Source of the DNA: Vibrio sp. HI00D65
Lineage (GTDB): Bacteria > Pseudomonadota > Gammaproteobacteria > Enterobacterales > Vibrionaceae
Reading direction: 5' to 3'
DNA length: 64,000 nt
Assembly (NCBI RefSeq): GCF_001635455.1
Contig: NZ_LWEH01000123.1
Location: 124,001-188,000 of the forward strand
In this document: piece by piece, positions 28,266 to 39,130 of the stretch
Layout of the letters: every line of letters starts with the position of its first letter
Position numbering within the stretch: position 1 is the first letter of the stretch
Position numbers and translations under genes: made by a program
Notes under the pieces: model-generated
The model's database searches: none
Told to the model about the DNA's origin: nothing
What the model saw: only the letters and a program-made list of their open reading frames with translations

Positions 28266-29585
28266 ATGAAAAAACTGCTTCCACTATTTATCAGTGCAGC
28301 AATTGGTAGCCTGAGTTCATCGGCTTTCGCTGATACGCTAGCTGAAGTTTATGACCAAGCAAAACAGAACGACCCACAGCTTCTTCGTTCAGCAGCGCAG
28401 CGCGATGCCGCTTTTGAAGCAGTAACGTCAAGCCGTAGCTCTTTGTTACCGCAAATTAATCTAAATGCAAGTTACGATATCAACCGTGGTGACAAAAATG
28501 ATGAAAGCAATGACAACAATCAATGGAATGTTGGCATTGGGTTTAGCCAAGAGCTATACCAACGCTCTTCATGGATCACTCTAGATACCGCAGAGAAGTC
28601 GGCTCGCCAGGCTGATTCAGCATACGCGGCAGAACAACAAGCGTTAATTCTAAGAACAGCGACAGCTTACTTCGACGTACTTCGTGCTCAAGACAACCTA
28701 GAGTTTGTTCGTGCAGAAAAAGCAGCCGTTGCTCGTCAGCTTGAGCAAACGAAGCAACGCTTTGAAGTAGGTCTTTCTGCAATTACCGATGTACATGATG
28801 CACAAGCTCAGTTTGATGGTGTTTTAGCAGACGAAGTATTAGCAGAAAACACTTTGACTAATAGCTACGAAGGTTTACGTGAAATCACAGGCCAAGAGCA
28901 CTCAGAGCTGAGCATCCTAGATACTGACCGCTTCTCTGCAAGCAAGTCCTCAGAATCAGCGGCAGCGCTTGTTGAACAGGCTGAGCAAAAGAACCTTAGC
29001 CTACTCGCTGCACGTATCTCTCAAGACGTAGCAAAAGACAACATATCTCTAGCAAGCTCTGGTCACCTACCAAGCCTAACATTAGATGGCAACTATGGAC
29101 TTGGAGAACAAACTAACAGCTCGAACAGCGATCTAGATTACGATGCTGATAACCTGAATATTGGTTTGAACTTAGTTGTACCGCTATACTCGGGTGGTAA
29201 CACAACTTCTTTGACTAAACAGGCTGAATACAACTACGTTGCAGCAAGTGAAGATCTAGAAGCAACTTACCGTAGCGTTGTTAAAGACGTACGTGCCTTT
29301 AACAACAACATCAGTGCTTCAATTGGTGCTCTACGCGCTTACGAACAATCAGTTGTTTCTGCTCAATCAGCTCTAGAGGCGACGGAAGCAGGTTTCGATG
29401 TAGGTACTCGTACTATCGTTGACGTACTAGATTCAACTCGTCGTCTTTACGATGCGAACAAGAACCTCTCAGACGCTCGTTACAACTACATCCTAAGTGT
29501 ACTTCAGCTTCGTCAAGCCGTTGGTACACTGAGCGAGCAAGACATCGTTGATGTAAATGCAGGTCTAAAAGTCGCAAGCAAATAA
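28266..29585 (+). CDS. tolC: TolC, outer-membrane efflux and type I secretion channel
   Basis: Trimeric outer-membrane duct used by multidrug pumps and type I secretion. The 439 aa have a 22-residue signal peptide (cleavage after SAFA). Two repeats of the outer-membrane efflux fold follow, at about 30-220 and 235-425. A conserved LNLVVPLYSGG segment and the helical motif VGTRTIVDVLDSTR are visible. It is divergent from nudF over 227 bp, as in E. coli, and is followed by a bidirectional terminator. Confidence 0.97.
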   Translation: MKKLLPLFISAAIGSLSSSAFADTLAEVYDQAKQNDPQLLRSAAQRDAAFEAVTSSRSSLLPQINLNASYDINRGDKNDESNDNNQWNVGIGFSQELYQRSSWITLDTAEKSARQADSAYAAEQQALILRTATAYFDVLRAQDNLEFVRAEKAAVARQLEQTKQRFEVGLSAITDVHDAQAQFDGVLADEVLAENTLTNSYEGLREITGQEHSELSILDTDRFSASKSSESAAALVEQAEQKNLSLLAARISQDVAKDNISLASSGHLPSLTLDGNYGLGEQTNSSNSDLDYDADNLNIGLNLVVPLYSGGNTTSLTKQAEYNYVAASEDLEATYRSVVKDVRAFNNNISASIGALRAYEQSVVSAQSALEATEAGFDVGTRTIVDVLDSTRRLYDANKNLSDARYNYILSVLQLRQAVGTLSEQDIVDVNAGLKVASK

Positions 29586-29605
29586 CTCTGAATTACTCTT
29601 GCTAC

Positions 29606-29636
29606 AAAAATGCCGCTCATTGAGCGGCATTTTTAT
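29606..29636. terminator. Bidirectional terminator between tolC and hldE
   Basis: AAAAATGCCGCTCA and TGAGCGGCATTTTT pair almost without a loop, with A- and T-runs on both sides. Confidence 0.92.
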
Positions 29637-29667
29637 TATCCATTAAGCTGGGTAATCAGGGCTAAAA

Positions 29668-31098
29668 TTAGCCTCGACCACCTTTGATTGCTTTAATAAT
29701 TTCAGTTGTCGAACAACCATCTTCAAAGTTAAGTACTTTAACTTCACCACCAGCTGCAATCACTTCCGCACCACCCGCGATCTCTTCAGGTTTGTAATCA
29801 CCACCCTTGACTAAAATGCTTGGTAGCACTTCAGAGATTAAACGTTGAGGTGTATCTTCAGAGAAAGGCACCACCCAATCAACCGCACCTAACCCCGCCA
29901 ATACCGCCATACGACGATCGGTAGGGTTCACAGGACGACCAGGACCTTTCAAACGCTTTACAGACTCGTCGGTATTAACCGCAACGATCAAACGATCTCC
30001 AAGTTCAGCCGCGTGGTTCATGTAAGAAACATGGCCAGCATGCAGAATATCAAAGCAACCATTGGTCATTACAACCTTCTCGCCTTTCGCACGAGCACGT
30101 TTCACCGCTTCAACCAGTGCCGCTTCCGAGATCACGCCGTAGTCTGTATCTTGGCTACCGTGAACCGCTTCCGCTAGTTCAATTGTCGACAAGGTTGATG
30201 TGCCCAGCTTACCAACGACAACACCTGCGGCAGCATTTGCTAATGCACAGGCTTCATCTAATGGTTTACCTGCAGCAACAGAAGCAGCCAGAACGGAAAT
30301 AACCGTATCACCTGCACCAGTCACGTCATACACTTCTTTCGCTTGAGTTGGCAGGTGGAATGGCGCCTGACCTTTGCGTAGCAACGTCATACCATTCTCA
30401 CTGCGAGTCACCAATAAGGCTTCAAAGTCATACTTTTCGATCAAGGCAATACCCTTCTCGATTAGATCTTCTTCTGATTTAACCTTACCAGCAACGAGCT
30501 CGAACTCCGTCATATTTGGTGTAAGCAAAGTCGCACCACGGTAGCGCTCTAGATCCGCGCCCTTCGGGTCGATAAATACAGGAACGTTCGCTGCACGTGC
30601 TTTTTGAATGAAACTCTGTACATGCTCTAATCCACCCTTCGCGTAATCTGACAAGATCACCGAGCGTACATTTGGCAATGCTTGCTCCATACGCGACAGA
30701 ATAAGCTCCGGATTGGTGTTTTCAAATTTGTCTTCAAAATCGAGACGAATCAACTGCTGACCACGGCTCATCACTCGTAGTTTGGTGATGGTCGGATAGT
30801 CTTCTAACTCAACAAAATCACACTTAACTTTCAGCGCACCCAAGGTATTTTTCAACACCTCAGCTGGTTCATCTTTACCAGTTAAACCAACAACGTGAGC
30901 ATGACCGCCAAGCGAGGCAATGTTCATTGCTACGTTAGCAGCACCACCAGGGCGCTCCTCGTTATTTTCTACTTTTACCACAGGCACTGGTGCTTCTGGT
31001 GAAATACGGCCAGTTGGACCATACCAGTAACGATCAAGCATGACGTCACCGACAATAAGAACACCTGATTGGCTGTAGTCAGGTAGAATTGGTTTCAT
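29668..31098 (-). CDS. hldE: HldE, bifunctional heptose kinase/adenylyltransferase
   Basis: Makes ADP-heptose for the LPS core. The 476 aa contain two enzymes. An N-terminal PfkB-type kinase (about 1-315) has GGAANVA and the catalytic [10 protein letters not shown]-terminal cytidylyltransferase-fold domain (about 340-476) has [10 protein letters not shown] and later [10 protein letters not shown]. The gene lies 121 bp downstream of glnE on the same strand, the E. coli order, with a small hairpin between them. Confidence 0.97.
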   Translation of the reverse strand: MKPILPDYSQSGVLIVGDVMLDRYWYGPTGRISPEAPVPVVKVENNEERPGGAANVAMNIASLGGHAHVVGLTGKDEPAEVLKNTLGALKVKCDFVELEDYPTITKLRVMSRGQQLIRLDFEDKFENTNPELILSRMEQALPNVRSVILSDYAKGGLEHVQSFIQKARAANVPVFIDPKGADLERYRGATLLTPNMTEFELVAGKVKSEEDLIEKGIALIEKYDFEALLVTRSENGMTLLRKGQAPFHLPTQAKEVYDVTGAGDTVISVLAASVAAGKPLDEACALANAAAGVVVGKLGTSTLSTIELAEAVHGSQDTDYGVISEAALVEAVKRARAKGEKVVMTNGCFDILHAGHVSYMNHAAELGDRLIVAVNTDESVKRLKGPGRPVNPTDRRMAVLAGLGAVDWVVPFSEDTPQRLISEVLPSILVKGGDYKPEEIAGGAEVIAAGGEVKVLNFEDGCSTTEIIKAIKGGRG

Positions 31099-31176
31099 TG
31101 TTGAGCTCCAAAAATCGAATCTGGCTAGAGTCTAGCACACTGATTACAGTGGCTAAACCATAGAAAAGTGAGTAAA

Positions 31177-31192
31177 GCCTATCGAGATAGGC
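31177..31192 (-). terminator. Hairpin between glnE and hldE, possible weak terminator
   Basis: GCCTATC and GATAGGC pair around 2 nt; the following U-run on the minus strand is poor, so it may only attenuate or stabilise the glnE 3' end. Confidence 0.4.
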
Positions 31193-31218
31193 ACTGTGAT
31201 AGCTAAGCACAAGACGAG

Positions 31219-34068
31219 TTAAGCTTTCATCCATTGCTTCCATGCTTGAACCACATGTTCTCTTTCCATTTCGAACTTCTCAATCGCCACATCCGCGTCT
31301 AGGTTGAGGAGATTACGGTGGTGTATTTCATCGCGTAGCGTTGTGTACGCATGAGTCAATGCCATGCCTTGTTGCTCGTCCATAATTCCTTGTGATAATA
31401 AGCTCTCAAAGATTCTGACATTGTCACACCAACGTGTCAGTTTCGGCTTCTCGTGGCTGTATCGTAACACCAAGTATTGCGCCAAAAACTCAACATCAGT
31501 AATGCCACCAGCGTCTTGTTTGAGCATGAATCGATCGACTTTTTTGCCGCCAAGGTGATCACGCATTTTTTCTCGCATATCCACCACCGCTTTTTTCAAC
31601 GTTGCTTCATCACGTGGCAAACACAACACCTCATGACGTGTTTTGTTGAATGCGGAAGCCAATTGCTCATCACCATAGATCATACGAGCTCGAGTCAGCG
31701 CTTGATGCTCCCATGTCCACGCTTCATTGTGTTGATACTCATCAAAGGAATCGGTTGGACTAACCAACAAGCCCGAAGCTCCCGATGGACGTAAGCGAGT
31801 ATCAACTTCATACAGGATCCCCGATGCAGTTCTAGTAGAGAATATATGAATAATACGCTGAGCCAACCTTAGATAAAATTGGCGTCCATCAATCTCTTTC
31901 TTACCATCAGTATAGATGTGTACCGGGCAGTCGTGCATAAACACAATATCGAGGTCTGAGTTGTAACCAAGCTCCCAACCTCCGACTTTGCCATAGCCAA
32001 CAACCGCAAAGCCGCGACTTTCACGCTGTTTAAGGTGAGTAGGCTCACCAAACTTAGCCGACACCTGTAGCCAAGCTTGGTTAACACCGGCTTCAATAAT
32101 CGCTTCTGCTAAGTAAGTCAGGTGATCACTCACCTTCATAACCGGCAGCACACCAGCAATGTCAGCTGCGGCAATTCGTAGGATACAGGTCTGCTTAAAC
32201 TGACGCAGGCCTTCCATCTGCTGCTCCATATCGTCTTCAGGAATACGAGCAAGGTAATCACGTAATTCTGTCTTGTAAGACTCAAGCGGCACTGGGTTAT
32301 ACAGTTGCTGAGGGTCGATAAGTTCATCTAACAGAATCGGATAACGTCCAAGCTGTTCTGAGATCATCGGACTCGCAGTACACAAACGAACAAGTTGAGT
32401 CAATGCAGCAGGGTGCTCATCGAGCAACTCTAGATAAGTGGTACGCGTGACGATTTTATGCAGTAGATGCAGTACACGCGATAAGCCAAACTCAGCGTCT
32501 TTAGCGGTATACAGGGCCTGAAAGACTTTCGGCATCAGTCGATTGAGAACTTCACGCCCACGCGGGCCAAGAGTTCTCTTAGCAATATCCGCTTTAAATT
32601 GAATAATCGTTTTCGCGGCTTCTGGCAGGTTGGCGATAGCAATATCATGCTGCAATACATGCTCGATAACATCCGGCTTATGGGCCATATCCCACAACTC
32701 GCTGAAGTGACTCGCGATTGGGTTAGCGTCCTCTTCATCAACCCCAATCAGCTCTTCAAACACACTATGTACGTTCGCCATATGGGCGCGAGTTGCAGTA
32801 ATCAAACTCTCCCAATCATTGAATTGCATGGCAACCGCAAGCTGAAGTTGTTCTAACTCACCATCCGGTAGTGTCTGGGTTTGCTTGTCAGCCATCGCCT
32901 GTAACAAGTTCTCTAGACGACGTAAAAATAGGTAAGCATCGCGCAGGTCAGCCACTTCTTGGGGTTCTAGTAGATGCAAAGAGTCAATGGCGGTTAAGGT
33001 CTCTAAAAGCCCTCGTCCACGTAGGCTAGGCTCGCGACCACCACGAATCAGCTGAAAGACTTGTGCAATGAATTCAACTTCACGAATACCGCCTGAGCCG
33101 AGTTTGATGTTATTAGATAAACCACGACGACGCACTTCACTGCTGATCATCGATTTCATGCGGCGCAGAGATTGAATTGCACTGAAATCGATATAACGAC
33201 GGAATACAAACGGGCGTAGCATCTTGCGCAGTTCTTGATACTCTGGATACATCTCACTGCCCATCACGCGCGCCTTGACCATGGCGTAACGTTCCCAGTC
33301 TCGTCCTTGCTCTTGGTAGTAATCTTCCAGTGCAGAGTAGCTCATTACTAATGGTCCACTCTCACCAAACGGACGTAGGCGCATGTCGACACGGTAACAG
33401 AACCCATCAAAGGTTTGTTGATCAAGTGCTTTGATGATACGTTGCCCTAAGCGAGTGAAGAACTGTGCATTGGCAATACTGCGCCTTGTCCCTTGAGTCT
33501 CGCCATTCTCAGGGTAAGTAAAGATCAGGTCGATATCAGAAGAGAAGTTGAGTTCGCCGCCACCAAGCTTGCCCATACCAATAATAAGCATCGGTTGTGC
33601 TTCACCCTGTTCATTACAAGGTGTGCCCCACTCTTTACAACAAATATCGTACTGCCATTGATAAGTCTCGAAGATCATCGCTTCAGCCAACATAGAGAGA
33701 TGATTTAAGCTCTGTTCAAGCTCCCAAGAGCCCATAAAGTCACGCCATGCAATATAGGTCATCTCTCGGTTACGGAATTGACGCAGCACTCTTTGGCCGC
33801 TCATTTCGTCAGTGCAACCTGAAAGCAGCTCAGCCAATCGTCGACGATACCCTTCTGCACGCTCCTCACATTTCAACATATCCGGTAGAGTCGTCGATAA
33901 GATCGTGTCACGTTGTAAGCAATCACCGATAAAGCAGCTTAATCCTAAGACATGTTTAAGGTCTTCAATTAGCGGCTCAGACCAAGCATTAATGGCTTCA
34001 CTTTGGTGCGCTAATAATTGCTCAAAAGCTGACTGCGAATGAGTGACGAGTTGAGAAGGCAATGGCAT
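31219..34068 (-). CDS. glnE: GlnE, glutamine synthetase adenylyltransferase/deadenylase
   Basis: Adds AMP to and removes it from glutamine synthetase in response to PII and glutamine. The ATG at 34068 follows AAGGAAG and gives 949 aa; an in-frame GTG/ATT-type extension upstream is unnecessary. Two nucleotidyltransferase domains are visible. The N-terminal deadenylase has [20 protein letters not shown] and the C-terminal adenylylase has [20 protein letters not shown]; each carries G-x11-D-x-D type residues. A 173-bp MITE-like element lies upstream. Confidence 0.96.
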   Translation of the reverse strand: MPLPSQLVTHSQSAFEQLLAHQSEAINAWSEPLIEDLKHVLGLSCFIGDCLQRDTILSTTLPDMLKCEERAEGYRRRLAELLSGCTDEMSGQRVLRQFRNREMTYIAWRDFMGSWELEQSLNHLSMLAEAMIFETYQWQYDICCKEWGTPCNEQGEAQPMLIIGMGKLGGGELNFSSDIDLIFTYPENGETQGTRRSIANAQFFTRLGQRIIKALDQQTFDGFCYRVDMRLRPFGESGPLVMSYSALEDYYQEQGRDWERYAMVKARVMGSEMYPEYQELRKMLRPFVFRRYIDFSAIQSLRRMKSMISSEVRRRGLSNNIKLGSGGIREVEFIAQVFQLIRGGREPSLRGRGLLETLTAIDSLHLLEPQEVADLRDAYLFLRRLENLLQAMADKQTQTLPDGELEQLQLAVAMQFNDWESLITATRAHMANVHSVFEELIGVDEEDANPIASHFSELWDMAHKPDVIEHVLQHDIAIANLPEAAKTIIQFKADIAKRTLGPRGREVLNRLMPKVFQALYTAKDAEFGLSRVLHLLHKIVTRTTYLELLDEHPAALTQLVRLCTASPMISEQLGRYPILLDELIDPQQLYNPVPLESYKTELRDYLARIPEDDMEQQMEGLRQFKQTCILRIAAADIAGVLPVMKVSDHLTYLAEAIIEAGVNQAWLQVSAKFGEPTHLKQRESRGFAVVGYGKVGGWELGYNSDLDIVFMHDCPVHIYTDGKKEIDGRQFYLRLAQRIIHIFSTRTASGILYEVDTRLRPSGASGLLVSPTDSFDEYQHNEAWTWEHQALTRARMIYGDEQLASAFNKTRHEVLCLPRDEATLKKAVVDMREKMRDHLGGKKVDRFMLKQDAGGITDVEFLAQYLVLRYSHEKPKLTRWCDNVRIFESLLSQGIMDEQQGMALTHAYTTLRDEIHHRNLLNLDADVAIEKFEMEREHVVQAWKQWMKA

Positions 34069-34145
34069 GTTTCTTCCTTGTGTAAGCTGCGCGCGAACAA
34101 TCAATTTGTTGGGTCAGTTTTTCAATAACGAGTTTTCATAACTAA

Positions 34146-34318
34146 TACCAATCACAGCAAGTAAGTGTTCAGAGATAGCGTAGGAAAAAAGCTTGAGAAC
34201 AAGGCTGCTCTTTTCAATAAATAGTTTCGATAAGTAGTTATTCTACACTCAAAAATTCTAACGCTGTTATCGAGATTTTTAACAAGCTAGGGTGACCAGT
34301 TATTTACTACGATTGGTA
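34146..34318. repeat. MITE-like intergenic element with 25-bp terminal inverted repeats
   Basis: The left end 34146-34170 and the reverse complement of the right end 34294-34318 match at 19 of 25 positions, starting with the shared TACCAATC. The 173-bp interior is AT-rich, without an ORF. The layout is that of a non-autonomous mobile or dispersed intergenic repeat. Only one copy is in this window, so its repeat nature is inferred from its structure and from a resemblance to intergenic repeats I recall in vibrios. No clear target duplication is visible. Confidence 0.65.
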
Positions 34319-34348
34319 CAAGATAAGTTATACCAAAGTTACGCCAAT

Positions 34349-34383
34349 AAAAAACGCCCACATCAGTAATGTGGGCGTTTTAT
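34349..34383. terminator. Terminator downstream of the chemoreceptor gene
   Basis: AAAACGCCCACAT and ATGTGGGCGTTTT form a perfect 13-bp stem with a 5-nt loop; on the minus strand a long U-run follows. Confidence 0.93.
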
Positions 34384-34454
34384 CGGTTAACTTATCGAGC
34401 TAGAACTTTCTCTTTAGAAAACAGGCACTAACAATAGGGATTGAGAAATTAAGG

Positions 34455-35711
34455 CTACACCTTGAATTGTTTAATCTTACCGTCCAGTTCTTGCGCGTTG
34501 CTTTCCATAAGCTGAGAGGTCTCTAGAAGCTCACCGACCACCACAACTGAAGCCTCAACAAGCTCACGAACATTGGTCAGGTTAACACTCATCTCTTCTG
34601 CAACACTGCTCTGCTGGCCTGCAGCTGTCGCAATCTGGAAGTTCATGTCATTGATTTGGTTCACTTGGCTCACGATGCCATCAAGTTCAGAGCCAGCATT
34701 GGTCACTAGATCTACACCTTCAGCAGCTTCAACAACACTCTTTTCCATTAGCTCTACCGCAGAGTTAGCGCTGCTTTGTAGATGGCTGATCATATCCTGA
34801 ATTTCGACGGTTGCTTGCTGAGTACGCTGTGCAAGGTTACGAACCTCATCAGCAACCACGGCAAAACCACGACCAGCTTCACCAGCACGCGCCGCTTCAA
34901 TCGCGGCGTTTAGTGCCAATAAGTTGGTTTGTTCTGAAATGCCTTGGATGGTGCCTACAACGCTACCGATTGAATCAACGCGCTCTTCTACTTGGTTTAC
35001 CGCTGCTGCAGACGCTGCGATATCAGAAGAGAGTTCACTCATCTTAGATACAGAGCCCTGAACGAACTTCTGTCCCATCAATGCTTGGCCTGATGCTTGC
35101 TCTGTAAGAGAAGAAGCGTTTTGTGCATGTTCAGCAACCGTTTGAACGGTAGAGGTCATTTCACTCATTGCCGTTGCCAGTTGGTCAATCTCGTTAAACT
35201 CTTCTTGAGCAGACTCTTTGGTCTCTGACATACTGATGGTCATCACTTCTGTTAGAGCAAATAGCTCATCAGAAGAAGCCAATTGAGTTTTCACCATGTC
35301 GTGTAGCTGAACTCGTGTTTTTTCTAACTCACGTGCTACATCGCCGTATTCATCTTTACAATCCATGTGAATCGGCACAGATAGGTTTTTGTTTGCCATC
35401 GTTTTGATAGCATCACTGAGGTATTGGGTTTGACGCAGCATCACGCGAGCCGCCGCTAACAGAAGAACCACAAACACAATGATCATCAAGCCTGTCTGCC
35501 AAGCGACTTGCACTAGGTAAGTCTCATAATGCTGCTGTGCAACCTGCGCATTGTTCGTTGCAGCCAGCAATGAATCGTAAAACGAGCTCGCGTCCCATAG
35601 CTGTTTAGAAATAATCAAGATGGTACTGAACAGCATCAGTATGATCATTTTCGGAACGAGACGAACGTCAGAGATTACCCTTTCCCACGGCTTGAATGAC
35701 AGTTTAGTCAT
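34455..35711 (-). CDS. Methyl-accepting chemotaxis protein with minimal periplasmic domain
   Basis: Chemoreceptor that signals through CheA/CheW. The 418 aa are short for the class. There are two membrane segments at about 20-36 and 71-89, with only about 34 residues between them, so there is no classical periplasmic ligand-binding domain. A HAMP-like segment follows at about 90-140. The conserved cytoplasmic hairpin tip ([20 protein letters not shown], then [13 protein letters not shown]) lies near 257-297. No C-terminal CheR-binding pentapeptide is present. It probably senses a membrane or intracellular cue, or a partner protein. GGAGAA precedes the ATG. The neighbour is a divergent K+ channel. 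Confidence 0.93.
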   Translation of the reverse strand: MTKLSFKPWERVISDVRLVPKMIILMLFSTILIISKQLWDASSFYDSLLAATNNAQVAQQHYETYLVQVAWQTGLMIIVFVVLLLAAARVMLRQTQYLSDAIKTMANKNLSVPIHMDCKDEYGDVARELEKTRVQLHDMVKTQLASSDELFALTEVMTISMSETKESAQEEFNEIDQLATAMSEMTSTVQTVAEHAQNASSLTEQASGQALMGQKFVQGSVSKMSELSSDIAASAAAVNQVEERVDSIGSVVGTIQGISEQTNLLALNAAIEAARAGEAGRGFAVVADEVRNLAQRTQQATVEIQDMISHLQSSANSAVELMEKSVVEAAEGVDLVTNAGSELDGIVSQVNQINDMNFQIATAAGQQSSVAEEMSVNLTNVRELVEASVVVVGELLETSQLMESNAQELDGKIKQFKV

Positions 35712-35807
35712 TGTCAGTTCTCCATTAACTCATATATATTGATGGCTTCTATACCCGCGAGATGGCTGATTGAGTCAGGTTCGCGATTTATTTTGAGCCT
35801 CGTATGA

Positions 35808-36557
35808 ATGTTAAATAGTATCAAAGACACACCTAAGCCGATGAGCTTATTAGCACTAATTCTCTCTTTCTTAGCGTTATTTGTGATCTCATGCTTGTTG
35901 TTTGCGCCGATTGATAAAGACTCGAAACAAGTCCTTATCGGCCTCGATTTTATAATCTGTAGTGTTTTTCTTTTTCAGCTCACCATTGATCTATTCAGAT
36001 CACAAAATAAGAAAGAATTCTTCAAAGTACACTGGATCGACTTCTTGGCAAGTATCCCAATGATCGAACCTCTTCGTTTCGCTCGTATTTTTCAAATTCT
36101 GCGAGTCATCTTAGTTCTGCGTTCAAGCAAACGTATTTTCAGAGAGTTGTTTCGCAATAAGAAAGAGACCACTTTCGCTTCCATCATTCTGCTTTTGGTA
36201 ATTTTACTGACGATCGGTGCTGGCACGATCCTGCTATTGGAACACAAAGATCCTAATGCCAATATCACAACTGGCCATGATGCATTATGGTGGGCTTTCG
36301 TCACCATCAGCACCGTTGGCTATGGTGACCACTATCCAGTAACTACTGCAGGTCAGTTAATCGCGTCGATTGTGATCATCTGTGGCGTGGGGGTATTTGG
36401 TATGATCTCAGGTCTAATCACCTCGCTAATTACCGAGCCAACCGACCTTCAAAACCAACAGTTAGAAAACAAAGAACGCAAGCTGGATCAGATTCTAGAG
36501 CAACAGCAACAGATACTTGAACGGCTCGAGTCGCTTGAACGGCAGACAAAAAAATAG
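35808..36557 (+). CDS. Voltage-gated-type potassium channel
   Basis: Six-helix K+ channel subunit of 249 aa. Likely helices are S1 11-33, S2 45-63, S3 74-86, S4 about 87-112 with regularly spaced arginines (R90, R93, R99, R105), S5 122-145 and S6 184-208. The selectivity filter TVGYGD is at 169-174. A C-terminal coiled coil at about 212-247, rich in Q, E and L, probably holds the tetramer together. There is no RCK or cyclic-nucleotide domain. It is divergent from the chemoreceptor gene (96 bp apart); its stop codon lies inside the downstream hairpin. Confidence 0.93.
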   Translation: MLNSIKDTPKPMSLLALILSFLALFVISCLLFAPIDKDSKQVLIGLDFIICSVFLFQLTIDLFRSQNKKEFFKVHWIDFLASIPMIEPLRFARIFQILRVILVLRSSKRIFRELFRNKKETTFASIILLLVILLTIGAGTILLLEHKDPNANITTGHDALWWAFVTISTVGYGDHYPVTTAGQLIASIVIICGVGVFGMISGLITSLITEPTDLQNQQLENKERKLDQILEQQQQILERLESLERQTKK

Positions 36558-36573
36558 GGCCAAGGCCCTATTT
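36552..36573 (-). terminator. Terminator of ygiF, overlapping the channel gene 3' end
   Basis: AAATAGGGCC and GGCCCTATTT pair around AA; on the minus strand a run of seven or more U follows, so it mainly ends ygiF transcription. Confidence 0.85.
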
Positions 36574-36596
36574 AAAAATGGATGTTAGTGTAGATA

Positions 36597-38114
36597 CTAG
36601 TCTTGCCAGTATGGCTCAACTTCAACACTGATTTGGCGAGTCTGCTCCATCGCATGCAGAATCGAAACTTCTTGTCGAGCAAGCCAACGCTCTAGCTGAT
36701 CTTTCTCATCACCTTCTAACTTCTCAGTAAGTGGCTGTAAGGTTCGCAGCATCAATAAATCGTCGATACCTTGCACCATGTCCGCCCAAGGCAAACGGAA
36801 GCTATTACGCTCATCGTCATCGTACAAGCTCGCAAAGCCAACACCAGAATACAGATTACGCATCAAACGATACTGCTGGTCGATGTAGGCTTGGCTTGTC
36901 ATCACGCGCTCTGGTGGAAAGGCTTCCATCAACTCCGCCCAGGTGCGATCAAGCTGCTTAACAGAGAACCATTCAATTCCGCGTCCCATTTGCTCACGGG
37001 CTTTATCGTCCAAGAATGGCTGCCAGCCTCGGGTAAGAATCCAGCGGCTTAAATCAAGCAGAAGACCGGTGTAGCGAGCAGAGCTCAAGAGAGTCAGTAA
37101 CTCTTCACGACCTGGCAATTGCTCTTGCATCTCTTTTAGCTCTGCCACTAAGAACTTACGAGCATCAAGCTTACGCAGAACGTGGCCTTTATCTTCTAGC
37201 AAATCCTCAAAGTGATCATAGCTTTTTAGCCAATCCAACTCTTGCTCTAACCATTTCAGCTCTTGACGCAAAATGGCGCTGGCACGTCTTGGCACAATGC
37301 CGCCATAAATGGTGAAAGTCTGGCGGATAAAGCTCAGTGAATGGCTAATCTCATGAAGAGCTTCAATCGATTGGCGCTCGGTGAAAATTTGCTCGTGGTA
37401 ATGCCAATGAGCGAGAGCATGCTCTAAAGATTGAATGAAACACGATTCAACGGTGTCACTTTTGTCAGTATCAACTAAGGTCAAAGGAGTAACTTCATCA
37501 CCTTGATAACCTTGAGCAAGTCGGTAACCCTTAGCAGCTTTACTTAAGTTTCCTAAGCGCATACCACCTTGTTCGCAGAATTGGCGAGACAGTGTAAACA
37601 GAGCATCGGTTTGACCGGATTTAAGTTCGAGTTCAACCTCGCAAATCGGCTCTTGTTTGTCGCCTGATTCAACGAAACCTTGGTCAAAAGCAACCTCAAC
37701 TTGGCTACCGTCAGGCATGCCAATCAGCCACTGCTCTCGTATAAAGTTAGTAGAGAAGAGTGGAGTAAGCTCGAGTTCCAGTGTTTCGATATCTTTACCC
37801 TCAGGCCAGATATCTTCTGGATGCAAGGCAAGCTTGGGTTGATTGCTGTCGTGTTCTGCATTGTATTCAGGCCTTTGGTGTAGACCTGCAACAACGCGAC
37901 CAGCTGTCTTTACCGTTTGTACAAATACGTCATCAAAGCGTCGAATGCGCAAGCCGGTATCGTGCTTGCGTAGCCAGTTGTCAGGGGTGTCAAAGTATAT
38001 GTTACCTAGCTCACGACAACTGTGCTGAAGTACTTTAGTTTCAGCAATTTTATTGCGTAAAGTCTCTGAAAAGTCAGGAGAAACAAAAAACTTCAGTTCT
38101 ATCTCGGTTTCCAT
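36597..38114 (-). CDS. ygiF: YgiF-like inorganic triphosphatase (CYTH-CHAD)
   Basis: CYTH-domain triphosphate tunnel enzyme; E. coli YgiF hydrolyses inorganic tripolyphosphate. The ATG at 38114 follows AAAGGT and gives 505 aa. The signature ExExK is at E4, E6 and K8 (METEIELK). The CYTH domain covers about 1-205, and a helical CHAD domain (about 220-500), probably binding polyphosphate, fills the rest. In E. coli it sits beside glnE; here the chemoreceptor and channel genes intervene. Confidence 0.93.
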   Translation of the reverse strand: METEIELKFFVSPDFSETLRNKIAETKVLQHSCRELGNIYFDTPDNWLRKHDTGLRIRRFDDVFVQTVKTAGRVVAGLHQRPEYNAEHDSNQPKLALHPEDIWPEGKDIETLELELTPLFSTNFIREQWLIGMPDGSQVEVAFDQGFVESGDKQEPICEVELELKSGQTDALFTLSRQFCEQGGMRLGNLSKAAKGYRLAQGYQGDEVTPLTLVDTDKSDTVESCFIQSLEHALAHWHYHEQIFTERQSIEALHEISHSLSFIRQTFTIYGGIVPRRASAILRQELKWLEQELDWLKSYDHFEDLLEDKGHVLRKLDARKFLVAELKEMQEQLPGREELLTLLSSARYTGLLLDLSRWILTRGWQPFLDDKAREQMGRGIEWFSVKQLDRTWAELMEAFPPERVMTSQAYIDQQYRLMRNLYSGVGFASLYDDDERNSFRLPWADMVQGIDDLLMLRTLQPLTEKLEGDEKDQLERWLARQEVSILHAMEQTRQISVEVEPYWQD

Positions 38115-38321
38115 AGTTATACCTTTCTGTGAAGATAGGGACAGGATATTGCCAATTTTCAAAGTCGGCAAGTCAGAAATATCGCCCTTATGATGATCTA
38201 AAACAGTTTTAATGAGAGATTGATTAGGTTAACATGCGCGACTTTGTAGCCATCGCTTAACATTTCACCATGAATATGGTGTATGTTGTTTTAAGGTTAT
38301 TATTTATTAGGTTGGATGACC

Positions 38322-39002
38322 ATGCCAGTAAATACAATTATGGGGTTATTTGCAAAGTCCCCAATTAAACCTTTGCAGCGTCACGTAGTATGCGTGAACG
38401 AATGTTGTTCTCACCTAGTTAATTTCTTTGAAGTTTCTTCAAAGGGTGACTGGGAAAAAGCAGCTGAAATTCGAGCTCAGATTTCTCACCTTGAGAAAGA
38501 AGCTGACGTACTAAAACGTGAAATTCGCCTTAAACTTCCTCGTGGTTTGTTTATGCCTGTTGATCGCACCGACATGTTGGAGCTATTAACTCAGCAAGAC
38601 AAACTAGCAAACCTAGCGAAAGACATTGCTGGCCGTGTATATGGTCGTCAACTTGTCATTCCTGCTCCTCTACAAGAAAACTTCATCGCTTACGTTAAAC
38701 GTTGTCTAGATGCAGCGAACCAAGCACAAAACGTAATCAATGAACTAGACGAATTACTTGAGACTGGCTTTAAAGGCCGCGAAGTAACACTCGTTGCTGA
38801 AATGATTCATCAATTAGATGTAATTGAAGATGACACGGATGCGATGCAGATCGAACTACGCCAACAACTAATGGCGATTGAAGGCGATCTTAATCCAGTT
38901 GATATCATGTTCTTATACAAAATTCTTGAATGGGTTGGTGGTATTGCAGATCAAGCACAGCGTGTAGGCGCTCGTCTTGAAGTAATGCTTTCTCGATCTT
39001 AA
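38322..39002 (+). CDS. DUF47/PhoU-like protein paired with Pit phosphate transporter
   Basis: Helical PhoU-like protein (DUF47, TIGR00153 type) encoded beside Pit transporters in many bacteria and thought to regulate them. The start at 38322 gives 226 aa (MPVNTIMGLFAKSP); ATG 38316 would add two residues and is equally possible. The sequence is a series of amphipathic helices with conserved acidic and basic patches such as AAEIRAQISHLEKEADVLKR. pitA begins 128 bp downstream on the same strand. Confidence 0.88.
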   Translation: MPVNTIMGLFAKSPIKPLQRHVVCVNECCSHLVNFFEVSSKGDWEKAAEIRAQISHLEKEADVLKREIRLKLPRGLFMPVDRTDMLELLTQQDKLANLAKDIAGRVYGRQLVIPAPLQENFIAYVKRCLDAANQAQNVINELDELLETGFKGREVTLVAEMIHQLDVIEDDTDAMQIELRQQLMAIEGDLNPVDIMFLYKILEWVGGIADQAQRVGARLEVMLSRS

Positions 39003-39130
39003 ATCATACGTTAACCATATAACGAAGAGCATTTTTTGAACAAACGACTTATGCGTTGAGTATTTCTCTCGCTGAGAGGTTTTTTGCGTCTAAATTTGTT
39101 CCGCTTGTTATCAAACAACTAGGTATTACG

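Larger units (their letters stand above)
34069..34454. other. Gap between glnE and the chemoreceptor gene
   Basis: The 386 bp hold, from left, the glnE leader, a 173-bp element with terminal inverted repeats (34146-34318) and the chemoreceptor terminator (34349-34383). No ORF here looks real. Confidence 0.7.
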
